A DNA stretch of 42,969 nt from Candidatus Sulfotelmatobacter sp. (GCA_030041415.1 JASHNX010000162.1:1-42969), one strand, 5' to 3'; shown: positions 15,412 to 24,476, numbered from the stretch's first letter. Made by a program: numbers and translations. Notes: generated by a model from the sequence alone, not told the origin.

Positions 15412-17715
15412 TCATTCCACTTCAAAATCCGTAGACCGGGTCTTACTCGAATTGCCTGCAGTGTCGACCGCTCGCAGATCGAGCCGGTAAGTGCCGGGAT
15501 CGAGTTGCGCGACGGGCAGTTTCAAGCCAAGAGCGATAACCGGGCTGCCGGGCGTGCCCTTGGGAGTGCGATCTCCGATATGGAATCTCTGCTGGTTGGT
15601 TTTGAGGTTGACGATGATTAGCTCATAAGCAACTTCGGGCGGATTCGGCTTTTTCAGCAGTGGCTCGTAAATCTCCGCATAGATTGCCGCCATGTCGGTC
15701 TTTTTGAAGTGGTTCGTCGCCGATGGTGATATCTGCAGTCCTTGAACGATTAGTGGAGTGCGATCTTCAAGCAGCAGGCTGTCGAGATCGGTTGAAAGAT
15801 CGGCAGCGCGGGTGACCGAATTGCTGAGCGCGACACCGCTCATGCTGAATTGCTGGTCGCCATAAGGATCGACCGCGAGCTGTGTCTCCAGCTTGCCGAA
15901 ACTCTCGTTGCCGGAGCTGAAAACAACTCTCAGGTTGTACTGGCCGGAGGCGATCCCGAACTGATTCTGATAACGAAAAGGCTGCTTCTGGAACTGCTCG
16001 ACTTCTTTTTTGCCATCGAAATCGAAGTTCACTGTGTCGCTGAAACGCGCAGCGATAGTGTTGTTCTGTTGGTAAGCGATGCCGAGGATGTTGAGTGCGG
16101 CATGCTCTTTGCCTTTCACCTTTTCAAATTTCAATGCCGCGGAAGGAATCTCGACCGCAAGATGGACCTGCGCCGCGTTGGGTGAAGTGTAGAAGAAAGG
16201 AGCTTCCATGGAGGCCGACACGTTGCCTTTCATCTCGCCGCTGGCGCGGGATTCGAGATCTTTCTCAATCGGATTGCCGGCAAGAAGATCAACCGGCCGC
16301 GTGGTGCAATACCCGCTGCGCGCGCGGACCTCAGTTCCACCCCGCGCGACCTTTACCTTGAGACTATGGCAACTGCCTTCTGCGTTTACTGCCGGAACAT
16401 AGCCCAGCAGATAGTATTGGTTCTGGTCTCGCGCGATGCGCTGCAGGCCTCCGAGCAGATCGTTGGTGTTGAGAATGACGAATCCGCCAGTGCCGTCAGC
16501 CAGTTGATACATCACCTGCTGATTCTGGCTGGCGCTGGGCGGAAAAGGCGGTACGATTTGCCGGGGCTGATTGTAGGGAGAGTAAATCCCGTTGTTGTAT
16601 TGAGTGGAGATCGGTGTTCCTCCACCACTTCTGCCGCTGCCGGTGCTGCCTGTGCCGGTGCTGCCACCGCTGGTGTGGCCGCCGCTGCCTGTTCCACCGC
16701 CCCCTGGGCTGCCGCTGTGGCCACCACCTCCGCCGCTTCCACCGCTTCCACCGCCGCCCCCGCCGGTATGCTGGCCGGGGTCGGCGAATTCGGCGAGCTT
16801 AAGGGCCGGTTGATCAGTTCTGATGTGGAATGCCGCCGGAATTACCGATGCCGGTGGTGAAACGATCGATGGGCTTCGCAGGCGGCCTTGTGGCCCGGTT
16901 GGAACCGGAGCGACCAGTCCGCGAACATCGATCGGGTAAATAGCAACATTCGATTTATTGCAGGTGTCGATTGTGGCTGTGATCTCCGACTCATACTCGG
17001 AGTTCAACGGAAAACCAGCCGTCAAAAAGACCAAAGTTTTGCGGCCGGGAACATTAGCCATTCCTTTGGCAAGATCGCGCAATGCGAGCAGCACCGTATG
17101 AACTCCAAAATCGGCTTCAGCGTTAGTCAGCGCCGGCATCCCTGTAGCGGCCATGGTCGAAGGCGCGAGCGACGCCATGGAAGGTTCCGGGTTCGGGGAA
17201 ACGGCCGAGCCTTTAATTCCAGCGACGACCTGCTTTAGCCGATTTGCATCGGCAGTGAAATTTTGCGTAATCGTGACTGTGCCGCCGAATTCAGCAACGG
17301 CGATCAGCCGATCGGGACCGGCGTTCGCGTCAATAAACTTGGCGGCAGCGTCACGCGCTTTCGCCTGATCGCCGAACTCCATGGTGGAATCGTCGAAAAA
17401 TAAGACCATGTACCGCGGCTTCGCAGCGGGAGTATTGCCCGTATTTTCTTCGTAGGAGAAGCTGGTAATGGTTTGTTCCTTGCCGTCTTCCCAGACCTTG
17501 AAATCCTTTTGCGCGAGATCGCGGACGTAATCGCCTTTCTTGTCGGTGACGACGCTGTCGACCAAGACTAAACGCGACTCGGCGTGGAACGTGGTGAGGT
17601 TGTCCGTTGAAGTTTGCGCGTATGCGACAGCATGGTCCGTCGCCTGCTTAAGCAAAATCCAGCAACTCACAAAGCAGACCAACCCGGCGAAAAGAACCAG
17701 AAGACGCCTACACAT
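15412..17715 (-). CDS. VWFA-related acidobacterial-type secreted protein with Gly-rich linker
   Basis: A 767-residue exported protein. An N-terminal membrane or signal segment (about 4-24) is followed by a VWFA-like domain: LVDSVVTDKKGDYVRDLAQK, then YMVLFFDDSTMEFGDQ, where a full DxSxS MIDAS motif is not obvious. Around residues 315-370 lies a Gly/Ser linker with runs of up to six glycines. The C-terminal 300 residues are beta-rich and end in a strand-like TRSTDFEVE. GGAGGTGAG six bases before the ATG is an excellent ribosome binding site. The gene follows its paralogue at 17764-19605 by 48 bases, so the two are probably one operon. This family is abundant in Acidobacteriota and its function is unknown. 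Confidence 0.9.
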   Translation of the reverse strand: MCRRLLVLFAGLVCFVSCWILLKQATDHAVAYAQTSTDNLTTFHAESRLVLVDSVVTDKKGDYVRDLAQKDFKVWEDGKEQTITSFSYEENTGNTPAAKPRYMVLFFDDSTMEFGDQAKARDAAAKFIDANAGPDRLIAVAEFGGTVTITQNFTADANRLKQVVAGIKGSAVSPNPEPSMASLAPSTMAATGMPALTNAEADFGVHTVLLALRDLAKGMANVPGRKTLVFLTAGFPLNSEYESEITATIDTCNKSNVAIYPIDVRGLVAPVPTGPQGRLRSPSIVSPPASVIPAAFHIRTDQPALKLAEFADPGQHTGGGGGGSGGSGGGGGHSGSPGGGGTGSGGHTSGGSTGTGSTGSGRSGGGTPISTQYNNGIYSPYNQPRQIVPPFPPSASQNQQVMYQLADGTGGFVILNTNDLLGGLQRIARDQNQYYLLGYVPAVNAEGSCHSLKVKVARGGTEVRARSGYCTTRPVDLLAGNPIEKDLESRASGEMKGNVSASMEAPFFYTSPNAAQVHLAVEIPSAALKFEKVKGKEHAALNILGIAYQQNNTIAARFSDTVNFDFDGKKEVEQFQKQPFRYQNQFGIASGQYNLRVVFSSGNESFGKLETQLAVDPYGDQQFSMSGVALSNSVTRAADLSTDLDSLLLEDRTPLIVQGLQISPSATNHFKKTDMAAIYAEIYEPLLKKPNPPEVAYELIIVNLKTNQQRFHIGDRTPKGTPGSPVIALGLKLPVAQLDPGTYRLDLRAVDTAGNSSKTRSTDFEVE

Positions 17716-17763
17716 ATCTCACCTCCACAACCGACTAGCGATGTCTATCGCGACCATCCCGAG

Positions 17764-19605
17764 TCATCGAATCTCAACCGTTCCGTTCTCGGCCGACATT
17801 AATTGACCTTCGGAGTCTCGCACGACCAGACGAACGAAATAGCTGCCAGGCTTCACATCAAAACTGCTTTTTAAGGTAATGCCGGAGCCGAGTCTATGCT
17901 CCAATGTTTCATCCTTCCAGTGCATCGTGACGGTCTTTTCCAAACCCTGCACGAAGTTCCCGTTGCGGTTAAATACCGCCGACACGCAGGTAAGAACGTC
18001 ATTGTTGCGACCGTCGGCTTTGCGATAGTGCATGCGCTGGACATCGACATGCGCCAGCACGATCAGTTTGGCAGCATCATCGCTGGCCTTGAAAAATTGC
18101 GTCTGCAGGCTGACCGGAAGATTGTGCAGTTCATCCTGCGAGTACATGGCCTCTTCGATTTCCTGCTTCGCCTGCTCGTCCGGATCGGCGGCGTGCTTGG
18201 GCGCAAAATAGCCGCGGCGCGCCTGAACTGATAACTTTTGCGGATCCTTCAGGGTGACTTTCAGCGTGTGGAAGGTGCCATCTAGTTTCAGGTTCTGGGG
18301 CGAGAACGCCAGCACGTATGAGTATGCCGGAGCCTGCGCCGTGCGGCGAAAACCATCGTCGAGGTTGTTGCTGTTGTGGAAGAATACGCCTCCGGTACCG
18401 TCAGCTAGCGCGGAAAGAAGATCATCATTGGCGCTCGCGGCGGCGATCACGATCATGGCTTTGCCCGGAGGCGGACTGACTAGCGCCGGGTTTGCAATAT
18501 CGCCGAGCGTATCGACGGTATACACTCCGCGCGCGTCGAGGGTATCGATCACCACCTGAGAGCGAAGCGCATGCTCGATGATGTCGTTGTACTCATACTG
18601 CATTTGCGGAGCGATGAATCCGGGAGAAATCAATACAAGGTTTCGCTGCCCCGGCATGCGGGAAATGTTGCGGACGATCGATTGCAAAACAGTGAGCGAA
18701 ACATGGCTCTGCTGGTCGCCGTATTGCAGCGCTTCCGTGGTCTTCATATTGATTAGCGCAGCGGCGATCGTCGTCGGATTCGGGGTTCCGGCCACTCCTG
18801 GGCAGGTCAAGGCCTCCTGCATGGCGATCTGGCTGGCGTAAGGATCATTTTGATTGAGGATCAGGTCAGCCTGGTAATAGTCGATATCGGGACAGTCGGC
18901 CTTTAACGGCGAAATCGGCCGTGGCATTAGACGGAGGAGCGTGGCATGCAGTTTGGTGCGATCGTCGGTGAAGTCGAGCTGCGTCTGGCCGGAGGTTGTG
19001 AAAATCGCAGCCCGGTCCGTCGGACGCAACGTCGCGACCTGGCGTCCGGCGGCTTCGCGTACCCGCGCAAGATCGCCGAACTGCAAATGAATGTCATCGA
19101 ACAGATAGGCGATGAAGCGCTCGGGGATGGCTGCAGAGGCTATCGTGTTCGGTGTCTCGTTTGAGTTGGCTTTCTGCTCCGATGCCTGGCGCGCCTTGGC
19201 GGAAACGTCACCTGGCTCCTCGACTTCGAATTGTGTGATGACCTGCGGCTTGCCTTTGTCGAAGACCCGAAAATCATCCTTCTTGAGATTGCTGATCGCG
19301 TGTCCCGTTGCATCGCGAACCACGGCTCGCACCACGACCAGCTTCACGTTGACCTTGAACGTGGCAGGCTGATCCTGTGCCGTGATCTCCGCGGAAGCCT
19401 GCTGATTCGTGCTTGGAGAAGCCGAAGAAACGGTGGACGAGACCGGTGGTGTCGTGCTTTGAGCTCGCGCGAAGGTACAGTCGGGCAAGATGATGCACCC
19501 GAACAATAGGACCCCGCATGAGAGGCAGTTGAACCACTGCCCTGGACAATTCTGTCGCCATGCACGACGCGCGGAGAAAAACGGCCAAGCTTCCGGAGCA
19601 TTCAT
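17764..19605 (-). CDS. VWFA-related acidobacterial-type secreted protein (upstream paralogue)
   Basis: Related to the next gene but without the long glycine linker, about 613 residues from ATG 19605; a TTG at 19617 is also in frame. A signal or anchor lies at about 28-48 (LSCGVLLFGCIILPDC). The VWFA-like domain contains VRAVVRDATGHAISNLKKDD and FIAYLFDDIHLQFGD; the MIDAS serines are replaced here too. It then continues with the QVVIDTLDARGVYTVDTLGD type of strand, and the C-terminus ends GQLMSAENGTVEIR. The conserved RDATGxxISNLxxxDFxVFDxGKxQ opening is shared with its neighbour. Function unknown. Confidence 0.9.
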   Translation of the reverse strand: MNAPEAWPFFSARRAWRQNCPGQWFNCLSCGVLLFGCIILPDCTFARAQSTTPPVSSTVSSASPSTNQQASAEITAQDQPATFKVNVKLVVVRAVVRDATGHAISNLKKDDFRVFDKGKPQVITQFEVEEPGDVSAKARQASEQKANSNETPNTIASAAIPERFIAYLFDDIHLQFGDLARVREAAGRQVATLRPTDRAAIFTTSGQTQLDFTDDRTKLHATLLRLMPRPISPLKADCPDIDYYQADLILNQNDPYASQIAMQEALTCPGVAGTPNPTTIAAALINMKTTEALQYGDQQSHVSLTVLQSIVRNISRMPGQRNLVLISPGFIAPQMQYEYNDIIEHALRSQVVIDTLDARGVYTVDTLGDIANPALVSPPPGKAMIVIAAASANDDLLSALADGTGGVFFHNSNNLDDGFRRTAQAPAYSYVLAFSPQNLKLDGTFHTLKVTLKDPQKLSVQARRGYFAPKHAADPDEQAKQEIEEAMYSQDELHNLPVSLQTQFFKASDDAAKLIVLAHVDVQRMHYRKADGRNNDVLTCVSAVFNRNGNFVQGLEKTVTMHWKDETLEHRLGSGITLKSSFDVKPGSYFVRLVVRDSEGQLMSAENGTVEIR

Positions 19606-20079
19606 AGAAGACACCAACCGGGAGTGAGGGAGGCAGGGGCTTTAGCCGATCGGCGACATTGTACACCGAGGTATGAGGTTGCTCGCCGTCCTGCCGAGAA
19701 ATCCGGATTGGCGATTCCTGATTGGCCAGGTTCTTTACCTGGTCGGGGGTAAAGGGCTTGCAGATATATCCGCGGGCACCGCAAGACAGCGCCTGCACCA
19801 CGTGCGCCTCGCTGCCTTCGGTCGTGATCATGATCACGGGCACGGCCTTGGTATTCTCGACCGAGGGAAGCTGCTTGATGAATTCCAGACCATCCATCAC
19901 CGGATGTTGATGTCGCAGAGAATCAGATCGGTCTGATTCGTCTGCAGCACGCTCAGCGTCTCCGCGCCGTTGCCCGCCTCGAAGACCTGCGATAGATCGA
20001 GCCCGGCCTGGCGCAAAGAGCGCTCCACGATCTTCCTCATGACAGAAGAATCGTCGACGACAAGAACGCGCACTGGCAT
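19274..20079 (-). pseudogene. CheY-like response regulator interrupted by a -1 frameshift
   Basis: The first frame starts at ATG 20079 and encodes MPVRVLVVDDSSVMRKIVER through LILCDIN (acidic DD and phospho-acceptor D present), then ends in IR-stop. The second frame resumes as VMDGLEFIKQLPSVENTK ... VIMITTEG ... GARGYICKPFTPDQV, completing the receiver with T and K in place. The break is at 19903/19904, where the plus strand reads CCGGATGTTG; inserting one C restores the usual MPVMDG motif. After the receiver the second frame runs on without a normal stop to 19274, overlapping the VWFA gene. So this is either a real pseudogene, a sequencing error or, less likely, recoding. Confidence 0.8.
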
Positions 20080-20305
20080 AAGATATTGAAATTTCCGCAC
20101 CCGTCGCTTACCGGGTTTGCGCTTTTCTAAGTGTCCCTCTCCCAATCTATCGGCGTGAGTAGTGGGGACTTTAGGACGGAAAACCGCGCGGTTGTCTATA
20201 ATGTCCGGACGAGTGCGACCAGGTAGAAGAGCAGAGGCATCGACTGGGCGGACCAGCGCCCGCGTTGCCGCGTTATGAGGCAGAACAGAATTGTCCGTTG
20301 ACTGC

Positions 20306-21073
20306 ATGAAAGTGAGACCCGGAGTCGAGGCCGCAGGCTTGAGCGATGTGGGTTGCCAGCGGGAAAACAACGAGGACTCCTGTCTCTATTGGGAGCCGAC
20401 TGACACAGAGGAATTTAGGCGCAAGGGGCGTCTGGCCATCATTGCCGACGGTATGGGTGGGCATGAGGGCGGTTTGGAGGCCAGCCGGCTGGCGGTAGAT
20501 ACCGTGCGGGACGTTTACGACGCGGGCTTCCGGGACGACCCCCAGGCGATGCTGATGGAGGGGTTTGCTGCAGCCCACGTCCGCATCCGTGATTACGCCG
20601 AGCGCCATCCGGTTTTCTTTGGGATGGGCACAACTTGTACCGCGGTGGTGGTGCGCGGACATGAGCTTTACTTCGCACACGTCGGCGACAGTCGCCTTTA
20701 TCGCAACCGCGATCAGCGCATCGAGCGACTCACGCGCGATCACTCCTATGTGGGCCGGCTCGTAGAAAGCGGTCTGGTGAGGGCTGAAGACGCGGAGAAA
20801 CACCCGCAGAGGCACATCCTGACGGCCGCATTGGGGGCGGGACTCCAGTTGGACGTCGAAAGTGCTCCCACTGGCTTGCAGGTGCAGGCAGGCGACGACC
20901 TTCTGCTTTGTACTGACGGGCTCTGGGGCTTGGTGAGCGAGGAAGAAATCGGTACCGCCCTGCGGAACAACCCTCCGGCTGAGTGTTGCGCGGCGCTAGT
21001 GAAGCTGGCGCGGTCGCGCGGCGGCCCCGACAACATAACACTGCAAGTCCTGCGCGTCGGCCAGGAATCGTAG
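20306..21073 (+). CDS. PP2C-family protein serine/threonine phosphatase (Stp1/PrpC-like)
   Basis: Cytosolic metal-dependent phosphatase of 255 residues from ATG 20306; a TTG at 20291 is also in frame. PP2C motifs are in order: LSDVGCQRENNEDS (11-24), IADGMGGHEGG (46-56, metal-binding D48), GMGTTCTAVVV (107-117), HVGDSRLYR (125-133), LLLCTDGLWG (199-208, D204) and GGPDNIT (239-245, D242). Such enzymes reverse phosphorylation by PknB-like kinases. No kinase gene is in the window. It is divergent from the frameshifted response regulator, with 226 bases between the starts. GC content and codon use look like the neighbours. Confidence 0.92.
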   Translation: MKVRPGVEAAGLSDVGCQRENNEDSCLYWEPTDTEEFRRKGRLAIIADGMGGHEGGLEASRLAVDTVRDVYDAGFRDDPQAMLMEGFAAAHVRIRDYAERHPVFFGMGTTCTAVVVRGHELYFAHVGDSRLYRNRDQRIERLTRDHSYVGRLVESGLVRAEDAEKHPQRHILTAALGAGLQLDVESAPTGLQVQAGDDLLLCTDGLWGLVSEEEIGTALRNNPPAECCAALVKLARSRGGPDNITLQVLRVGQES

Positions 21074-21277
21074 ACTCTGAACCGTCGCTTTCCGGGTTCC
21101 AATTTCTCCCAACTGATAGTTTTCAGAAGCCTTTGCTCCTGAAAGTGCAAACGATTGCCTAAGCGGGTACGGTTTCCTCTGCCGCGAAAGAACTGTAAGT
21201 CCTGCCTTCGTCGATTGTTAGAGTATTCTCGCGTCCAGGGATAAATGGAATCGGGATTGCAAATGGTATGGCAACCG

Positions 21278-21311
21278 AAGTCTATCAATCATATGGACTT
21301 TATGGCATAAT
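21278..21311 (+). promoter_or_regulatory. Imperfect palindrome and -10 element before the Rrf2 gene
   Basis: AAGTCTAT (21278-21285) and ATGGACTT (21293-21300) form an inverted repeat with 7 of 8 pairs. It is followed by CATAAT (21306-21311), a plausible -10 box. Transcription would begin near 21318, next to the ATG at 21320, which suggests a leaderless message. The palindrome is a candidate autoregulatory operator. Confidence 0.4.
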
Positions 21312-21319
21312 CGATGCCC

Positions 21320-21817
21320 ATGAAAATTTCTCAAAAAGGTTTATACGCTCTGCAAGCCATGATGATGCTCGCCCGGCGCCATCGCCAGGGCGCCATCAAG
21401 ATTCGCGAAATTGCCTACGAAGAGGATCTTCCGGAAAAATTTCTGGAGCTGATTCTTCTGGAACTCAAGAATGCTCGCATGGTCGAGAGCGTGCGAGGAG
21501 CCAATGGCGGCTACCAACTGCGGCGCGAGCCTTCAGAAATCCGGTTGAGCGAGATCATGAGGCTCATCGACGGCCCGCTCGCTCCTTTTGGCGACGCCGA
21601 GCAGTTGCGCGCCCTCATCGACCGCGACGTCTCGCACCGTTCGCTGTACCAGTTGTTTCTCGATGTTCGCGATGCCGCAGCTCACATTCTGGAAAATACG
21701 ACCCTGGCGGACCTGATCGCAGGAACGACGCCGCGTGGCCGCAAAGCCCGGCGTGGGACCAAGAAGAAAGAAAAAGGAAGCGTCCTGCCGATGGTAGTCG
21801 GCGGCCAGAATAGCTGA
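21320..21817 (+). CDS. Rrf2-family transcriptional regulator
   Basis: Winged-helix regulator of 165 residues from ATG 21320 (MKISQKGLYALQAMMMLARR); an ATG at 21314 would add two residues. The DNA-binding part holds IKIREIAYEEDLPEKFLELI and the wing ESVRGANGGYQL, the most conserved Rrf2 signature. The protein contains no cysteine, so it cannot bind an iron-sulfur cluster as IscR or NsrR do, and is closer in this to CymR. The C-terminus is rich in Lys and Arg (PRGRKARRGTKKKEKGS). It stands before a porin gene and a sulfite dehydrogenase pair, which are possible targets. Confidence 0.9.
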   Translation: MKISQKGLYALQAMMMLARRHRQGAIKIREIAYEEDLPEKFLELILLELKNARMVESVRGANGGYQLRREPSEIRLSEIMRLIDGPLAPFGDAEQLRALIDRDVSHRSLYQLFLDVRDAAAHILENTTLADLIAGTTPRGRKARRGTKKKEKGSVLPMVVGGQNS

Positions 21818-22147
21818 ATCGTCCTGAGTATCGTGAAGATTAAGGCAGGTCTGGGCCATTATTTAGGTCTCGCGCATGGTTGCAGCACAGAATCTCCCAG
21901 CAGGTCTACGTTGTTCGAAGGTCGCAAGAGATCTGAACTCATCCAAGAAGGATTTTTAACCTGATTTTAAAACTCATTTAATAGACTAACTTGCCTCAAG
22001 TCTAAACACACGCAATTCCCACGGCAGATGGTTCGCCGATTGGAGGTTTTTGGGTGCACCGGATGCTGAGTGTGAGGCTTCCACCCCCGGTCCATGCGGT
22101 AGAAGCACAAGAGTTGAAAATTCAATAAAGGAGAGAAGTGTACTTCT
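21818..22147. promoter_or_regulatory. Leader region of the porin gene
   Basis: This 330-base stretch contains an A/T-rich part at 21955-21985, then AGACT (21983-21987) and AAGTCT (21998-22003) as a loose inverted repeat. The second half continues as AAGTCTAAAC, similar to elements before the Rrf2 gene and sorA. Just before the porin ATG, AGGAGAG (22128-22134) is followed by AGAAGT-GT-ACTTCT (22135-22148), an inverted repeat squeezed between ribosome binding site and start. No extra gene is seen. Confidence 0.4.
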
Positions 22148-24073
22148 ATGAGAGCGATAGCAAAGCTGTTCATCTCTGCAGTTACGACCGCCGTCCTGGC
22201 GGGCGGAGCCTGGGCACAAAACTCAGGCCCACTTCCGTCGAACAATAATAATAACGGTGCCCCAGCGGCAAGCTCCGCCACCACCACACCCGCACCTGCG
22301 CCGATTACCCCGGCTGATGTGCAGGCGTTGAAGGACGCCCTAGCGGCTCAGCAGCGCCAAATCGACAAGCTTACCCGCCAGCTCGAGCTCCAGCAAGCGC
22401 AACAATCCGCGGCACAAAATGCTGAAGTTAAGCCCGCTACTCCTGCACCGCAGGTAGCTGCCATCTCGACCCCGAGCCCCGCGCTCGCAGCCGGCAATCC
22501 GCTCCAGGGAAATGAGATGACTGCGCCCACTCAAGGCGGGCCCGACGAAAACCCGATGCACAGCCCGGTAGTATCCATCCATTTCCGCGGGATTACCATC
22601 ACTCCCGGTGGATTTGTGGAAGCTGCATTTGTGCGGCGCTCGCGGGCTTTGGCTTCGGACCTCCCCACGCCCTTCAACTCATTGACCATGCCCGGAGCTT
22701 CTCAAAGCTCGATGTCGGAATTCTTCGGCTCGGCGCGTCAGTCTCGTCCCACGGTCTACGTCGATGGCCGACTGAAGAATGTCGAGTTCTCAAGCTATAT
22801 TTCGGGTGACTTCCTGTCGTCTGGAACGGGATCAACCAACACCCAGACAGATAGCTACACGTTCCGTCTCCGGCAGGCTTGGGGACAAGCTAAATTCGAT
22901 AACGGGTGGCGGTTCATTGGCGGTCAGATGTGGAGTCTGGTTACCGAAAATAAGGAAGGCATTCAGCCTAGCGACGATTTAGGCAAAACCAACGACGCTC
23001 GGCCAATGACCATTGACCCGGGGTATACCGTCGGGTTTTCGTTCGCCCGGCAGTACGCTATTCGTCTGACCAAAGACTTCAACCGGAAGGTCTGGTTTGC
23101 TGTTTCCATGGAAAACCCGCAGGGTACTCTCACGACGCACGAAAATGGAGATAACTTCCTGTTAGGTTCTGCTGGCGCGGGAGGCGGTGCATACAACAAT
23201 GCCGTCACCACCTGCAGCGCGACCGCTACCACTATTACACCCACAACGACCAGCATTACGCCCACTATTACTTGCACGCCGGCGGGCAGTTACACGTTCA
23301 ATCCTTCACCCGACGTGATTGCCAAGATCGCGTTCGATCCCGGCTTCGGCCACTACGAAGTCTTTGGCTTGTGGGACCGGTTCCGTGATCGCGTGTTTCC
23401 CTGCGGTGAGTTAGCGTCGTCGAGCGAACTGTGCGGGGGCAGCACGGTCGCCGGACCGAACGCCCTCGGCGCTTACAACGCCTCGGTGAACGGAGGGGCC
23501 TTCGGGATCAATGCCCGCTGGAATTTCCTTAATAAGCGCGTTGTCTTCGGCCTGCACACGTTCGATGGAAGAGGGGTTGGCCGTTATGGCGCCGGTCAGC
23601 TTTCCGACCTTTCCGTGCACGCCAATGGAACGCTTGATCCCATCAAGAATGGTCAGGGTTTGGCCACGCTGGAATGGCACGGCAAGAAACTTGATGTCTA
23701 TGGATACGCTGGTGCCGAGTACGATGGCCGCGCTGACTCATTCGATCCAATCAGCGGAAAGGTGGTCGGCTACGGCGCGCCATCGTTCAAGAACTATGGC
23801 TGCTACCTCGAAACTCCTCCCATCGTATCGAGCGGCTTTATTCCGGGCGCGCTCGCCGATTGCACGGCAGACACGCGCGCTCTGATCGAGGGCACCTTTG
23901 GCTTCTGGTACCGCTTCTACAACGGTCCCCGCGGCAAGTTCCAGTTCGGCGCGCAATACTCGTACGTGACACGCCAGACCTGGGACGGCGCGAGCCTGAC
24001 CAAAGGCGTTACCGTTTCTCCAGAAGGACTTGATGGAATGGTCTTCACGTCCTTCCGTTACTACTTGCCGTAA
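22148..24073 (+). CDS. Outer-membrane porin-like beta-barrel protein
   Basis: A 641-residue exported protein with signal peptide (MRAIAKLFISAVTTAVLAGGAWA). A Pro/Ala/Asn-rich stretch and a short coiled coil (about 55-92, VQALKDALAAQQRQIDKLTR) resemble the N-terminal helical part of trimeric DcaP-type porins. The remainder shows alternating beta-strand patterns with many aromatic and Gly residues (GGFVEAAFVRRSRAL, TFRLRQAWGQAKFDNGWRFI, GKFQFGAQYSYVTRQTW) and ends in TSFRYYLP, near a typical barrel end. The substrate is unknown. Its place between an Rrf2 regulator and sulfite dehydrogenase could mean uptake of a sulfur compound; this is inference. A hairpin follows the stop codon. Confidence 0.8.
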   Translation: MRAIAKLFISAVTTAVLAGGAWAQNSGPLPSNNNNNGAPAASSATTTPAPAPITPADVQALKDALAAQQRQIDKLTRQLELQQAQQSAAQNAEVKPATPAPQVAAISTPSPALAAGNPLQGNEMTAPTQGGPDENPMHSPVVSIHFRGITITPGGFVEAAFVRRSRALASDLPTPFNSLTMPGASQSSMSEFFGSARQSRPTVYVDGRLKNVEFSSYISGDFLSSGTGSTNTQTDSYTFRLRQAWGQAKFDNGWRFIGGQMWSLVTENKEGIQPSDDLGKTNDARPMTIDPGYTVGFSFARQYAIRLTKDFNRKVWFAVSMENPQGTLTTHENGDNFLLGSAGAGGGAYNNAVTTCSATATTITPTTTSITPTITCTPAGSYTFNPSPDVIAKIAFDPGFGHYEVFGLWDRFRDRVFPCGELASSSELCGGSTVAGPNALGAYNASVNGGAFGINARWNFLNKRVVFGLHTFDGRGVGRYGAGQLSDLSVHANGTLDPIKNGQGLATLEWHGKKLDVYGYAGAEYDGRADSFDPISGKVVGYGAPSFKNYGCYLETPPIVSSGFIPGALADCTADTRALIEGTFGFWYRFYNGPRGKFQFGAQYSYVTRQTWDGASLTKGVTVSPEGLDGMVFTSFRYYLP

Positions 24074-24476
24074 TCAGCAAGAAATGGTCCCTCGCCACCG
24101 TGGTAGAGGGACCACCTTTAAGAAAACCAACTTCCTCAATTTTCTAAGGGGCGCTTTCCCTTGGAAACACCGCCGGCTCGGTTTTGGCTCACTCTCCTTT
24201 TCCGAGCCGGCGGGTGCTCTTCTTGTCTCGTTACACGCCTTAATCGTTGGATGCCGGAGTGCTCCTCTCGGTATCGTCCGCATCTTAAAGTTTTATAAAT
24301 ACCTTCCCTCTTATGCTCGGGCGAAATTCATCCGGCGGTATCTCTTGTCTAAACGCGCCGGAGCACAAAAAGATAGCCAACCAAGAGGCCAGGTTTACCA
24401 GCAGTCAGCTTAAAGCTTGAGTTACCCATAAAGACGATTTATTCTATGGACTTAGTTTAATCATCAGCAAACCAGA
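24074..24476. other. Intergenic region with two strong hairpins before sorA
   Basis: About 400 bases without a gene. Besides the probable porin terminator at 24085-24114, a perfect 12-bp inverted repeat CCGCCGGCTCGG (24170-24181) / CCGAGCCGGCGG (24202-24213) encloses a 20-base pyrimidine-rich loop. TTGTCTAAAC at 24345-24354 resembles the AAGTCTAAAC in front of the porin gene. No reading frame here looks coding. Confidence 0.5.
24085..24114 (+). terminator. Hairpin after the porin gene, probable terminator
   Basis: TGGTCCCTC (24085-24093) pairs perfectly with GAGGGACCA (24106-24114), and CCAC/GTGG pair inside the loop. It begins 12 bases after the stop codon. The following CCTTTAAG is a weak T-tract. 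Confidence 0.55.

Noticed and set aside
16366-16860. Plus-strand Ala- and Pro-rich frames across the VWFA linker
   Set aside because: They are antisense images of the glycine-coding linker; the runs come from GGC/GCC codons and not from a real low-complexity protein.
19602-19784. Third-frame continuation after the CheY-like receiver as a second frameshift
   Set aside because: Residues after KPFTPDQV have no family pattern in any frame, so a second shift cannot be argued from the sequence.
22011-22127. Possible riboswitch in the porin leader
   Set aside because: The stretch is G-rich and could fold, but I could not match it to a known aptamer consensus.
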